Program-made: the position numbers and the translations under genes | Part shown: positions 8,527-16,697 of the stretch, piece by piece | Position numbering within the stretch: position 1 is the first letter of the stretch | Layout of the letters: each line of letters opens with the position of its first letter | Source of the DNA: CAVPTL01 sp963708725 | Lineage (GTDB): Bacteria > Actinomycetota > Thermoleophilia > Gaiellales > JAICJC01 | Direction of reading: 5' to 3' | DNA length: 64,000 bases | Assembly (NCBI GenBank): GCA_963708725.1 | Contig: CAVPTL010000014.1 | Coordinates: 496,001 to 560,000, forward strand | The notes under the pieces: generated by a model | What the model was told of the DNA's origin: nothing | Database searches by the model: none | The model's input: the letters and a program-made list of their open reading frames with translations, nothing else

Positions 8527-9282
8527 ATGAGCACTGTTGCGCCCGAAACCGACATCGTTGCCGAGGCGGCGCGGCTGCTGGAAGCAGCGCGGGCAAACGA
8601 TGTCCCAGTGCGGTTGATCGGGGGCCTGGCGGTACGGCTCCACATTGGCGTGGACACCGAGCCGGTCTTCACCCGCGAATACAAAGACATCGATCTCGCC
8701 ACCATCAAGGGCAAATCGAAGCAGGTCACCGAGCTGATGCTGTCGATGGGGTATGAGGCCGACCGGCCGTTCAACGCGACCAACGGCCACCGCCGCCTGT
8801 TGTTCTACGACATGCCCAATCAGCGACAGGTGGACGTGTTCGTCGGCTCCTTCGAGATGTGCCACGAGATCCCGATCACCGAGCGGATCCTGCTGGCCGA
8901 AAACGGCATCCCGCTGGCCGAGCTCCTGCTGACCAAGCTCCAGATCGTGCAGCTCAACGCCAAAGACCTGACCGACATCCTGACGATGCTCTACCACCAC
9001 GACGTCACCGACTCCGACCAGGGCACGATCAATGGCAGTCGCGTGGCGGAGCTGTGCGCCGCCGACTGGGGTCTTTGGCGGACGACCAGGATGAACGTGG
9101 AGCGACTGCGGGAGGCGATTCCGCAGTCGGGACTCGACGACGCCGGCAAAGCGCTCGTCTCGGAGCGACTCGAGCGGTTGTGGCAGCGGATCGAGGACGA
9201 GCCCAAGGGCCGGTCGTGGAAGCTGCGAAACCGCGTCGGTGACAAGAAGCGCTGGTACGAGGAGCCCGAAGAGGTCGAGTAG
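8527..9282 (+). CDS. Nucleotidyltransferase-fold protein (AbiEii-like), function unknown
   Basis: This 251-residue protein shows the start of a minimal nucleotidyltransferase fold: IGGLAVRLH around residue 30, then KDIDLATI with the paired acidic residues, and a third acidic strand at RQVDVFVG. The layout resembles AbiEii-type or uncharacterised NTase proteins that transfer NMP to proteins or tRNA. No antitoxin-like partner gene lies next to it, so a toxin role is unsupported. The upstream gap of 44 bases contains no other gene. It converges on the U32-like gene with a 10-base gap. It may be an orphan regulatory NTase. Confidence 0.65.
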   Translation: MSTVAPETDIVAEAARLLEAARANDVPVRLIGGLAVRLHIGVDTEPVFTREYKDIDLATIKGKSKQVTELMLSMGYEADRPFNATNGHRRLLFYDMPNQRQVDVFVGSFEMCHEIPITERILLAENGIPLAELLLTKLQIVQLNAKDLTDILTMLYHHDVTDSDQGTINGSRVAELCAADWGLWRTTRMNVERLREAIPQSGLDDAGKALVSERLERLWQRIEDEPKGRSWKLRNRVGDKKRWYEEPEEVE

Positions 9283-9292
9283 CGCAGCGGGG

Positions 9293-10225
9293 TCAGCCCG
9301 GCTGCGGCAGCGCCAGTCCCTCTGCGCCCAACTCCGAAATCCTGGGGTTGGTGCCCGATCGTGCCAGCGTCTCGAGCGCAAGCCGGGCTCGCCGCACGCG
9401 CTCGCGGCTGAGCGCGAGCGCCGTGGCTTCGAGATGGCGCCCCACCGGGTAGATGTCGGGCGCGTTTCGCACACCCAGCTTCACGTACACCGGCGCTGCG
9501 ACACGGATGATCTCGGGCAGGTCGTGGGTGCGGACAAACCCACCCATCACGTCGGCGGCCTCGATGTAGATGTCGAGCGGGACGTCGACCGCCTGGCGGA
9601 TCCCGGCGATCTGGGCGAGGGTGAGGTCGGTCGAGAGGTTGAGGGTATCGGCACCGAGGTCGACCAGCACGCGGGCCGTGAGCGGATTTGAGATCGGCAG
9701 GTTGACCGACACCTTGGCCTGCATGTCTGAAGGCAGCACGCCCTGCGAGCGCAGCTGACCGAACAGTGCCAGCACACCGAGGTCGGCGATCAGCACGCTG
9801 CGCACACCGTGCTCCGCCGCCCGGCGGATGTCGGCGACGGCGTGCAGCACCTGATCCTGGCCGCGGGCGCTGGCCGCCAATGCGCCGCCGCCGGGCGCGA
9901 CAGCGCCGGCGGAGATATCCCACCCCGCGTTCGCGCGGGCATACAGGCTCACCTCGCACGGCGCGTCCACCGCGATCTGCACCATCTCGTCGAGCTCCCG
10001 ATCGGTGAGCATGAAAATGCCGCCACCCTGGGAGACGCGATGCACGGGCACATCGAGCAAGGCGGCCTCGTCGAGCACCGCCCGCAGATATCCCGGGCCC
10101 TCCGTGCTGGGGATCTCGATCCGAAACGCCGCCCCGTCGGGGAAGGTCTTGCCCGAGTCCGGCAATCCATGCAGATCGCCCGGCGGAACCCCCATCCCCG
10201 TAAGCACGTCCCGCACCGAGGCCAT
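9293..10225 (-). CDS. TIM-barrel protein resembling peptidase U32 family
   Basis: I do not recognise a specific function for this 310-residue protein. Segments such as EVSLYARANAGWDIS and repeated strand-helix units resemble the U32 peptidase/UbiU-like TIM barrels, but the cysteine cluster used by UbiU-type proteins is not visible. It begins one base after the RraA-like stop and is the last gene of an operon (transcribed leftward from the permease at 16447 or the SDR at 14850) that encodes an RraA-like protein, an SDR, a solute-binding protein and an enolase-superfamily enzyme. A lyase or aldolase-like role on a carbohydrate intermediate fits the context, as inference only. Confidence 0.6.
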   Translation of the reverse strand: MASVRDVLTGMGVPPGDLHGLPDSGKTFPDGAAFRIEIPSTEGPGYLRAVLDEAALLDVPVHRVSQGGGIFMLTDRELDEMVQIAVDAPCEVSLYARANAGWDISAGAVAPGGGALAASARGQDQVLHAVADIRRAAEHGVRSVLIADLGVLALFGQLRSQGVLPSDMQAKVSVNLPISNPLTARVLVDLGADTLNLSTDLTLAQIAGIRQAVDVPLDIYIEAADVMGGFVRTHDLPEIIRVAAPVYVKLGVRNAPDIYPVGRHLEATALALSRERVRRARLALETLARSGTNPRISELGAEGLALPQPG

Positions 10226-10226
10226 G

Positions 10227-10889
10227 TCAGATCACGCCGTACTCACGAAACGCCACCGATACCGGCATGCCTTCGGCCAGTTTCGAGCGCACCAGGTTTT
10301 CTCCCGAGATCTTCTGCTCGGCAGCCTGGATAACGGTGTCGGCGACTCCCCGCGGGATGATCGCCACCCCGTCGTAGTCGCCCAGCACCAGATCGCCGGG
10401 GTTGACGGTGACGCCACCGCACTCGACCGGGACACCCGATGCGACCACCTCGATCCGGCCGAGTGAGTCGCTTGGGCTGATGCCCGTCGCGAACACGGGG
10501 AAACGCATCTTGATGATCGCCGGCACGTCGCGGGTGTATCCGTCGATCAGGATGCCGCGCGCACCCCGAAACGTCGCCGCCGTCGAGAGCAGCTCGCCCC
10601 ACACCGATCCCACCACCGTCGAGACGACCATCACGTCGCCCGGCTCGAGCGCGTCGACGGCGTCGAGCACGCCGCGATAGTGGTCGCTCGAATCCTCGGG
10701 CACGGCATCGACCTCCACCGCCTGCACCGGCGCCGCGACCCCAACCAGCTTTGCCTCCGGGTAGACCGGGCGAATGGTCGGAGCAATCACGTTGTTGCGC
10801 ACGCCGACCGCGTCCAGGCAGTCGGACACAACCGCGGGATGAAGCCGCGCGAGTCGCGTCAGCAGGTCATTAGCTGGCGTATCTGGCAC
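10227..10889 (-). CDS. RraA-like / HMG-CHA aldolase-family protein (paralogue A)
   Basis: This 220-residue protein is of the RraA/dimethylmenaquinone-methyltransferase-like family. Many members are divalent-metal pyruvate aldolases or oxaloacetate decarboxylases rather than RNase E inhibitors. The active-site region GELLSTAATFRGARGILIDG with the following TRD, and the strand GDYDGVAIIP, are visible. It starts with GTG 10889, overlaps the upstream SDR gene by 20 bases and ends one base before the U32-like gene. In this operon a retro-aldol cleavage giving pyruvate is the likeliest role (inference). A second member encoded at 53809 shares a nearly identical C-terminus. Confidence 0.85.
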   Translation of the reverse strand: MPDTPANDLLTRLARLHPAVVSDCLDAVGVRNNVIAPTIRPVYPEAKLVGVAAPVQAVEVDAVPEDSSDHYRGVLDAVDALEPGDVMVVSTVVGSVWGELLSTAATFRGARGILIDGYTRDVPAIIKMRFPVFATGISPSDSLGRIEVVASGVPVECGGVTVNPGDLVLGDYDGVAIIPRGVADTVIQAAEQKISGENLVRSKLAEGMPVSVAFREYGVI

Positions 10890-11640
10890 TCAAACCTCCG
10901 TCAATTGAGAGAGTCGCCCCGGTGATGTAGCTGGCGTCATCGGATGCGAGATAGGCGATCAGGCTCGCGATTTCCTCGGGTTGGGCAAACCGTCCCAGTG
11001 GCAGCGATGCCATAACCCGCGAGATCGTGTCAGGGTCGTTTTGCTGGTCGACCCACTCCTGCACCAGCCGGGTGTCGACATAGCCGGGGCAGATCGCGTT
11101 GACTCGGACGTTCTTGTGCGCGTATTCGAGCGCGAGGCTGCGGCTGAGCCCCAGCAGGCCGGATTTGGCCGCGGCGTAGGGAAACATGCCGGCGATGGTC
11201 ATCAGAGCGTGGATCGAGGCGATGTTGACGATCGATCCATGACCGCTCTCGACGAGCGCCGGCAACGTGTACTTGGCACACATCCAGGCCGCCTTGAGGT
11301 CGATCGCAAACACCGTGTCCCAATCGTCGGAGGTCATCTCGACCGCGTCGAAGTAGGCGTTCACGCCGGCGTTATTGACAAGCACGTCGATCCCGCCGAA
11401 CCGCTCGGTGACACGGCTCACCGCAGCCGCGACCGCCGCCTCCGAGCGCAGGTCGCAGTGGACGAACAGCACCCGGTCCCCGGCGTCGGCCGCGGTGGCC
11501 GCGCGCTGCCCCTCGGTCTCGTCGATGTCGAAGAAGGCGACGTTTGCGCCCTCACTGAGAAACCGGCTGACCGACGCGCGGCCGATGCCCTGCGCGCCAC
11601 CGGTGACGATCGCGGTGCGACCTTCGAGCGAAGAGTTCAC
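10870..11640 (-). CDS. Short-chain dehydrogenase/reductase (SDR)
   Basis: This 256-residue classical SDR has TGGAQGIG (NAD-binding glycine motif) near residue 15, NNAGVNA, and the catalytic Ser-Tyr-Lys set with YAAAKSG. It ends with the usual ITGATLSIDGG segment. I chose GTG 11640 because it overlaps the upstream stop as GTGA and has GGAGG four bases before it. It should oxidise or reduce a sugar, sugar acid or polyol. It is one of two SDRs in this leftward operon. Confidence 0.93.
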   Translation of the reverse strand: MNSSLEGRTAIVTGGAQGIGRASVSRFLSEGANVAFFDIDETEGQRAATAADAGDRVLFVHCDLRSEAAVAAAVSRVTERFGGIDVLVNNAGVNAYFDAVEMTSDDWDTVFAIDLKAAWMCAKYTLPALVESGHGSIVNIASIHALMTIAGMFPYAAAKSGLLGLSRSLALEYAHKNVRVNAICPGYVDTRLVQEWVDQQNDPDTISRVMASLPLGRFAQPEEIASLIAYLASDDASYITGATLSIDGGLSARYAS

Positions 11641-12866
11641 GGTCCCTCCGGATTTCCGAGCGCGGCGACGTCCAGTTCGGCCTGCGCAAGCGCCTCGGTC
11701 ACGCTCACCTCGCGGCGCAGGGCGCGCACGATCTGGTCGGCGATCCTGTTGCCGACCTCCATCCCGAACTGGGTCACGGGGCGCTCGCCGCGCGCCCACT
11801 GGCGCGATTGCCGAACGTGTTCGAGCAACTCGGGCCGGAACCGCTCCGCGAACCGCGTGTCGGCCATCACCGAGCTGCGCGAGACCTCCACGAACCCGCT
11901 CTTGAGCGCATCGTCGAGCACCTGCTCGGGCGCGCACAGGAACTTGGCAAGCTCCCACGCCGCCGGCTTGGAGGTCGCACCCGAGGGAATCGCATACGGC
12001 GGGCAGTACAGGCCGACGTGACGGGTGCCGAGCGGCCCGACCGGCATCAACGCCGTCCGGGTGCCCTCGGCGATGGGGCCGCCGGAGTCGTACAGGATCG
12101 ACGCCTCGTTGGCGGGCTCGACGATCATCCCGGCATGACCGGCGGCGTACCACTCGGTGCAGTCGATGAACGTCATCTCCGGCGACTGCACCGGGCCGGC
12201 CCGCCACAGCAGGTCGCAGTAGTGCTCGACCGCGCCGCGCAGCTCGGGTGTGTTGAGCGTCGGGTTGCCGTCGTCGTCATACCACCGCACGCCCCACGAC
12301 GGACCCCAGGTCGATCCGATGATCCAGAAGTTGAGCCCGCAGTTGGGCGCCCCACGCAGGGTGATCCCCGAGAAGTCCTCAATGCCTTCGGCGCGCACCG
12401 CCGCCTGGATCGCCACGGCGGCCTCGGTCAGCTCGTCCAGCGTCTCGGGTACCGCCACCCCGTGCTTCTCGAACAGGTCGGCGCGGTAGTAGAGGACGTT
12501 CGAGACGTCGCAGTAGGGCAGGCCATACATGCTCCCGCGGTCGCTCAGCGCCGCGACCGCCTGGGGCGTGAAGTCGTCCAGCGAGTAGTCGTCGGCGGCA
12601 ATCATCTCGTCGAGCGCTGCCACATGACCCGAGCGGGCGGCCTGGATCAGGAGCAGATCGTCGACCCCCACCAGATCGAACGGCGGATCCTCGCCGGTGA
12701 AGCTTCGTTCCATCAGCTCCCACATCTCCGGGATCTTGGTGAAGGTGAGCTCCACCTCGACACCGGTCAGCTCGCGGAACCGCTCGCAGGTCGCAGGCAG
12801 GTTCTGAAAAACTCCCCAGTCCTCTTGCATCACGCGAACGCGCGTGCCTGGTTCGAACTGTCTCAT
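11637..12866 (-). CDS. Extracellular-type solute-binding protein without visible signal peptide
   Basis: This 409-residue protein resembles family 1 (sugar/carbohydrate) ABC binding proteins, with segments such as DLVGVDDLLL, GLPYCDVSNVLYY and AAWELAKFLCAPEQV. I chose ATG 12866, which overlaps the previous stop (ATGA) and follows GAGGAGC. The mature-like N-terminus MRQFEPGTRVRVMQ has no hydrophobic core or lipobox, and no in-frame upstream extension supplies one. No ABC permease or ATPase genes are adjacent. It may bind its ligand in the cytosol, be exported by an unusual route, or act as a sensor. It lies between enzyme genes of a sugar-acid operon. Confidence 0.8.
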   Translation of the reverse strand: MRQFEPGTRVRVMQEDWGVFQNLPATCERFRELTGVEVELTFTKIPEMWELMERSFTGEDPPFDLVGVDDLLLIQAARSGHVAALDEMIAADDYSLDDFTPQAVAALSDRGSMYGLPYCDVSNVLYYRADLFEKHGVAVPETLDELTEAAVAIQAAVRAEGIEDFSGITLRGAPNCGLNFWIIGSTWGPSWGVRWYDDDGNPTLNTPELRGAVEHYCDLLWRAGPVQSPEMTFIDCTEWYAAGHAGMIVEPANEASILYDSGGPIAEGTRTALMPVGPLGTRHVGLYCPPYAIPSGATSKPAAWELAKFLCAPEQVLDDALKSGFVEVSRSSVMADTRFAERFRPELLEHVRQSRQWARGERPVTQFGMEVGNRIADQIVRALRREVSVTEALAQAELDVAALGNPEGP

Positions 12867-14071
12867 CGGTGCTCCTCTGTTGTGCGGATCTGAACGTCGG
12901 ATCGTTCCAGTACCTCGGGCCGCAACGCCGTGCCCAGGCCGGGGCCGGTCGGCGGCGTGATCATGCCTGCCTCGATCACCGGCAGCTCGGTCACAAGCTC
13001 GGTGTACCACCCGGTCGCAAACGCCCGCACGTGCTCTTGCAAAATCGCATTGGGAGCGTGCAACGACAGGTGCGTCCCGGCGGTATAGACGACCGGGCCG
13101 GTGCAGTCGTGGGGAGCGACCGGCCGCTCGAAGGCCTCGGCCAGTGCGGCAACCTTTCGGGCCTGGGTGATCCCGCCGACCCAGGCGAGATCGACGATCG
13201 CCACGCGCGCGCCGCCCTCGGCGATCAGGTCGCGAAACGCGGGCAAGCCCGCGAGCGTCTCGCCCACGGCCAGCGGTGTCGCGGTGGTGGCCTGCACCTC
13301 GGCCAGGGCGGCCGCGTTTGCGACCCGCACGGGGTCCTCGATCCAGTACGGCTCGAACGGCTCGAGCGCGTGCGCGATGCGACACGCCGCCGGCACGTCC
13401 CACAGCCCGTGCAGCTCGATCATGACGTCCATCTGCATGCCCACGGCCGAGCGGATCTTTCGGATCGGCTCGAGCGCCAGGTCGAGTTCTGCACCCGATA
13501 TCTGGTGTCCGCCGCTGGCCTCGGCGTAGGGATCGAACGGCCAGATCTTCATGGCCGAGATGCCTTCGGAGAGCAGATCGCGGGCGAGGTCGTCGGCGTG
13601 GTTGAGAAACCCCTCGAGATCTTCGTAGGGCCCCTCGGACGTGCCGTCTGGCAGGCCCCAGTTATCGACCGACTGGTCGTAGCCGGCCCGCACGTAGCGA
13701 TATCCCGCACAGGTGTTGTAGATCCGGATCGCGTCCCGCGACGCTCCGCCCAGCAGCTGGTGCAACGGCTGGCCGGCGGCCTGGCCGCACACGTCCCAAA
13801 GCGCGATGTCGATCGCCGAGGCGGCCCGCACCTCGGCTCCGCTGGAGCCACTGCCGACGTAGGTGCGAAGCTCGCTCGAGTGACGCTCGCGGTGGTGGGG
13901 ATCCTTGCCCAGCAGGTAGGGCGCGATCCCGCCGTGGATATGCGCGACCACCGGATCGGCGTGAAAGAAGGTCTCGCCCAGCCCGATCAGACCATCGTCG
14001 GTATGCACCCGCACGAACACCAGGCTCGGAAACTCGGCCACCTGCACGGTGTCGATCGCGGTGATCTTCAC
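12863..14071 (-). CDS. Mandelate racemase/muconate lactonizing enzyme family protein (acid-sugar dehydratase type)
   Basis: This 402-residue enolase-superfamily enzyme begins MKITAIDTVQV-like after a GTG start that overlaps the upstream stop (GTGA); an AGGAG lies about eight bases before it. Metal ligands are visible in the expected order: MIELHG, YWIEDP and VGETLAG. They are followed by AIVDLAWVGG and the catalytic-type histidine in APHDCTGPV. This pattern suits dehydratases acting on aldonates or galactonate-like acids. It would make a 2-keto-3-deoxy acid, consistent with the KDG kinase and KDPG aldolase genes further along the island. The exact sugar acid is unknown. Confidence 0.88.
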   Translation of the reverse strand: MKITAIDTVQVAEFPSLVFVRVHTDDGLIGLGETFFHADPVVAHIHGGIAPYLLGKDPHHRERHSSELRTYVGSGSSGAEVRAASAIDIALWDVCGQAAGQPLHQLLGGASRDAIRIYNTCAGYRYVRAGYDQSVDNWGLPDGTSEGPYEDLEGFLNHADDLARDLLSEGISAMKIWPFDPYAEASGGHQISGAELDLALEPIRKIRSAVGMQMDVMIELHGLWDVPAACRIAHALEPFEPYWIEDPVRVANAAALAEVQATTATPLAVGETLAGLPAFRDLIAEGGARVAIVDLAWVGGITQARKVAALAEAFERPVAPHDCTGPVVYTAGTHLSLHAPNAILQEHVRAFATGWYTELVTELPVIEAGMITPPTGPGLGTALRPEVLERSDVQIRTTEEHR

Positions 14072-14850
14072 TCCGGCGGCTCCTCGAACTGAAACAGCGA
14101 GCAGCCACCGTCGACCAGCAGCACCGAGCCGGTCATGTAGCTCGACTCGGCCGAGCACAGAAACGCGGTTGCCTGGGCAATCTGAAGCGCGGTGCCAAGC
14201 TCGCCGAGCGGAATCACGACACCCACGCGGCGGGCATAGGCCGGGTCGGTCTCGAGCTGGCGCTTGGCCAGCCCGGCGCGCACGATTCCCGGTGCGACCA
14301 CGTTCACGCGGATACCCTCCGGCGCGAGTTCACGCGCCATTGTGCGGGCGAGCATACGCACGCCCGCCTTCGACACCGAGTAGGCCGAGATGTCGGGCCA
14401 GGGCACCTCGCCCACCCACGACCCGGTGAAGATGATCCGCCCCGGCCGCTTGCGCTCGACCATCAGCCGCGCGGCCGATTGCCCGACGTTGAAGCACCCG
14501 GTCAGATTGATGTCCAGATGCGCCTCCCATTGCCCGGAGGTGACCTCCAGAAACGGTGCCGAGTCGACGATGCCGGCGTTACCGATGGCGATGTCGAGTG
14601 GATCGATCGCCGCCAGCACCGCGTCGATCTGCTCCCGATCGGTGACGTCAGCCTGCCGGTAACTGGCGATGCCGCCGGCGGCGACCCGCTCGAGGCTGTC
14701 GGCCGCGTCGATCGGGCTGAGCCGATCGATGAGTGTGACCGCCGCTCCGCGGCGAGCGAGTTCCTCACCCATCGCACTGCCGATGTCACCGGCCCCACCG
14801 GTCACGGCGATCGCGAGTCCTTCCAGGTCCCGCCGAGCTCCAGTGTTCAT
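14068..14850 (-). CDS. Short-chain dehydrogenase/reductase (SDR)
   Basis: This is a classical SDR of about 260 residues with VTGGAGDIGSA, the IGNAGIVDS loop, a catalytic serine in FTGSWVG, and YSVSKAG (Tyr-x-x-x-Lys). It probably interconverts a hydroxyl and keto group of a sugar derivative. ATG 14850 is preferred because a GGGG run lies seven bases upstream; ATG 14862 is in frame and possible. Its stop overlaps the start of the enolase-superfamily gene, so the six genes down to 9293 form one polycistron. Confidence 0.9.
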   Translation of the reverse strand: MNTGARRDLEGLAIAVTGGAGDIGSAMGEELARRGAAVTLIDRLSPIDAADSLERVAAGGIASYRQADVTDREQIDAVLAAIDPLDIAIGNAGIVDSAPFLEVTSGQWEAHLDINLTGCFNVGQSAARLMVERKRPGRIIFTGSWVGEVPWPDISAYSVSKAGVRMLARTMARELAPEGIRVNVVAPGIVRAGLAKRQLETDPAYARRVGVVIPLGELGTALQIAQATAFLCSAESSYMTGSVLLVDGGCSLFQFEEPPE

Positions 14851-14881
14851 GCCATACCCCATCAGTCGGTGGGTGATCCGA

Positions 14882-14914
14882 TGGCCCCGCGAGCCATCTG
14901 CGCTCGCGGGGCCA
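14882..14914. terminator. GC-rich hairpin between permease and SDR genes
   Basis: Perfect 12-bp arms (TGGCCCCGCGAG and its complement) flank a 9-base loop just downstream of the minus-strand permease gene. No T-run follows in the direction of transcription, so this may be an intrinsic terminator without a U-tract, a partial attenuator, or an RNA-stabilising stem for the permease transcript. Confidence 0.55.
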
Positions 14915-14932
14915 CCGTGTGTCGCCGGTTGG

Positions 14933-16447
14933 TTAGATCGCCGCTCGGTGAGTCAGCTCGTCGGGGGACTCGAGCCGCTCGTGGGCGGACTGGCCGGCCT
15001 TCTTGAGCCAACCCTCGTTGCCGGTGCGGCTCGCGTAGATCATCACGACCAGGCCGATGACGATCCAGCCGAGCACGACCCAGAACGGGTAGTCATTGAA
15101 CGTCTGGGGATGCAGGAGGTGCGCACCCTCGATGTTCTTGAACGCCACCCACAGCAACGCGAGGGTGGTTGCCAACGGCAGGAGGAAGTGCATGAACACG
15201 TTGAAGTCCTGGCGCCGTTCCTTGTAATAGAACAGGAACGCCCCGAGGTTACCCATCGAGTACACCAGCACCAGACCCAGCGTCTGACAGACACCGATGA
15301 AGCCGAAGGCTCCGATCGGGCCGAACCACGAACCGACTCCCAGCCCGATGCCGAGGGTGACCGCGGTCATCAGCCAGATCGCATTCCACGGCGTCTTGTA
15401 CTTGGGGTGCACCTTTGCGAGTACCGATGGCAAGGCGCCCGCCCGGCCCATGCTGAAGAGCACACGGGTGGTCGCGTTTTGGATCGCGATCGATACCGCC
15501 AGGGAGGAGTTCACCACTGCGAACAGCACCAGCAGCCAGCCCCAGCCCCACAGACGGCGGGCGAGGTCGAAGATCTGGTCGGCGGAGGTGAACTTGCCGG
15601 CCGTGACACCGTCGGTGCCGAACCCGACCAGCACGCCCCAGTTGACGATCACGTAGAAGATCGAGATGAAGACCACCGAGCCGATGATGCCGATGGGCAC
15701 GTTTCGGCGTGGATTCTCGGTCTCCTCAGCCATCGGAGCCACCGATTCGAAGCCTGACAACGCCAGGATCGTGAACACAACGCCCAGGTAGAGGCCGTTG
15801 GCGCTCGGAATATTGCCCGGGTTGAACGACGAGAAGTTGACGCCACCGTCGCCCGGTGAGAGCAGGCCCGAGATGGCAAGCGCGAGGAAGACGACGACCT
15901 CGAGACCACCCAGGAACAGCATCGCCTTGGCTGACAGGGCGACTCCGAACATGGTGAACGCCGTCACGATCACGACGAGCACGATGAAGATCAGGTACCA
16001 GTTGATCGACCAGCCGTACTGCGAGTTGAGCGTGTCACGCAGAAGCGCGGCGGTGAATGCACATACCGCGCCGACCGCCACTGGGTCGTACAGGAAGTAG
16101 ATCCAGGTTGTCAGCCAGCCGGCGCGAGCGCCGACGGTGCGGCTGACATAGGTGAAGTAGCCGCCCGCGCTGGTGATGTGCTTTGCCAGCTGGGTGAGGA
16201 CAATCGCCACGCCGAGACAGATCACTCCGCCGATCAGATACGCGATCGGAGCTGTGAGCCCGGCGAAGCTCACGATAAATGCCAATCCAAGAAGTATGTT
16301 CAACCCGGGAGCAATATGGGTCACTGCCTGGATCATCACTCCCATCAAACCGAGCGCTCCGGCTTGGAGCTCGGTGTCGGCGACCACGACCTCACCTTCA
16401 CGTGGTGAGATCTCGGCTTCGCTTCCACCGGGGTCCGAATCGGACAT
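14933..16447 (-). CDS. APC-superfamily amino acid permease
   Basis: This 504-residue polytopic membrane protein has the APC N-terminal layout (GLMGVMIQAVTHIAPGLNIL), SAGGYFTYVSR after the second helix, and GFESVAPMAEETENPRR, a signature of amino-acid/organic-amine permeases. About 12 hydrophobic segments are present. It lies at the head of the leftward enzyme operon and is divergent from the M24-like gene; the 250-bp region between them holds FCD-type operator candidate A. It may import the substrate that the neighbouring dehydratases process, although APC members usually carry amines rather than sugar acids. Confidence 0.9.
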   Translation of the reverse strand: MSDSDPGGSEAEISPREGEVVVADTELQAGALGLMGVMIQAVTHIAPGLNILLGLAFIVSFAGLTAPIAYLIGGVICLGVAIVLTQLAKHITSAGGYFTYVSRTVGARAGWLTTWIYFLYDPVAVGAVCAFTAALLRDTLNSQYGWSINWYLIFIVLVVIVTAFTMFGVALSAKAMLFLGGLEVVVFLALAISGLLSPGDGGVNFSSFNPGNIPSANGLYLGVVFTILALSGFESVAPMAEETENPRRNVPIGIIGSVVFISIFYVIVNWGVLVGFGTDGVTAGKFTSADQIFDLARRLWGWGWLLVLFAVVNSSLAVSIAIQNATTRVLFSMGRAGALPSVLAKVHPKYKTPWNAIWLMTAVTLGIGLGVGSWFGPIGAFGFIGVCQTLGLVLVYSMGNLGAFLFYYKERRQDFNVFMHFLLPLATTLALLWVAFKNIEGAHLLHPQTFNDYPFWVVLGWIVIGLVVMIYASRTGNEGWLKKAGQSAHERLESPDELTHRAAI

Positions 16448-16603
16448 GACAACCCTCCTTGATTCTCGTTAAGACGTCGAAAGATCTCGGTTCAAACGCT
16501 CGAACCGGCGGTATCGCCACTGGGATTACGAACCCATCCCAAAGCCCCTCCCAAAGCCAGTTCGGAGGCCACGAGTGGCTCTCGTTCTACGGGAAAAATC
16601 AAT

Positions 16604-16623
16604 CTGGTACGATGGCATACAGG
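16604..16623. promoter_or_regulatory. Candidate FCD/GntR operator A
   Basis: The sequence contains GGTACGATGGCATAC. The reverse complement of bases 24262-24276, in the promoter region between kdgK and the FCD regulator, reads GGTAGGATGGCATAC, so 14 of 15 positions match. The site is in the 250-bp divergent region between the permease (16447) and the M24-like gene (16698); I see no other gene there. The match suggests that the regulator encoded at 24281 controls both promoters (inference). Confidence 0.55.
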
Positions 16624-16697
16624 CGCCAACGTAAACCAGGCGACCATGCTTTGTCAAGGGCTCTGCCGGGGCCCCGACCACCAGTGACGGAGGACGG

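Noticed and set aside
8527..9282. Toxin-antitoxin system around the AbiEii-like nucleotidyltransferase
   Set aside because: No antitoxin-like gene is adjacent on either side, and the flanking genes belong to other operons.
10870..12207. A single 445-codon protein spanning the SDR and upstream sequence
   Set aside because: The first 189 codons are the antisense-like alternative frame of the solute-binding protein. A GTG with a good ribosome-binding site at 11640 gives a normal SDR.
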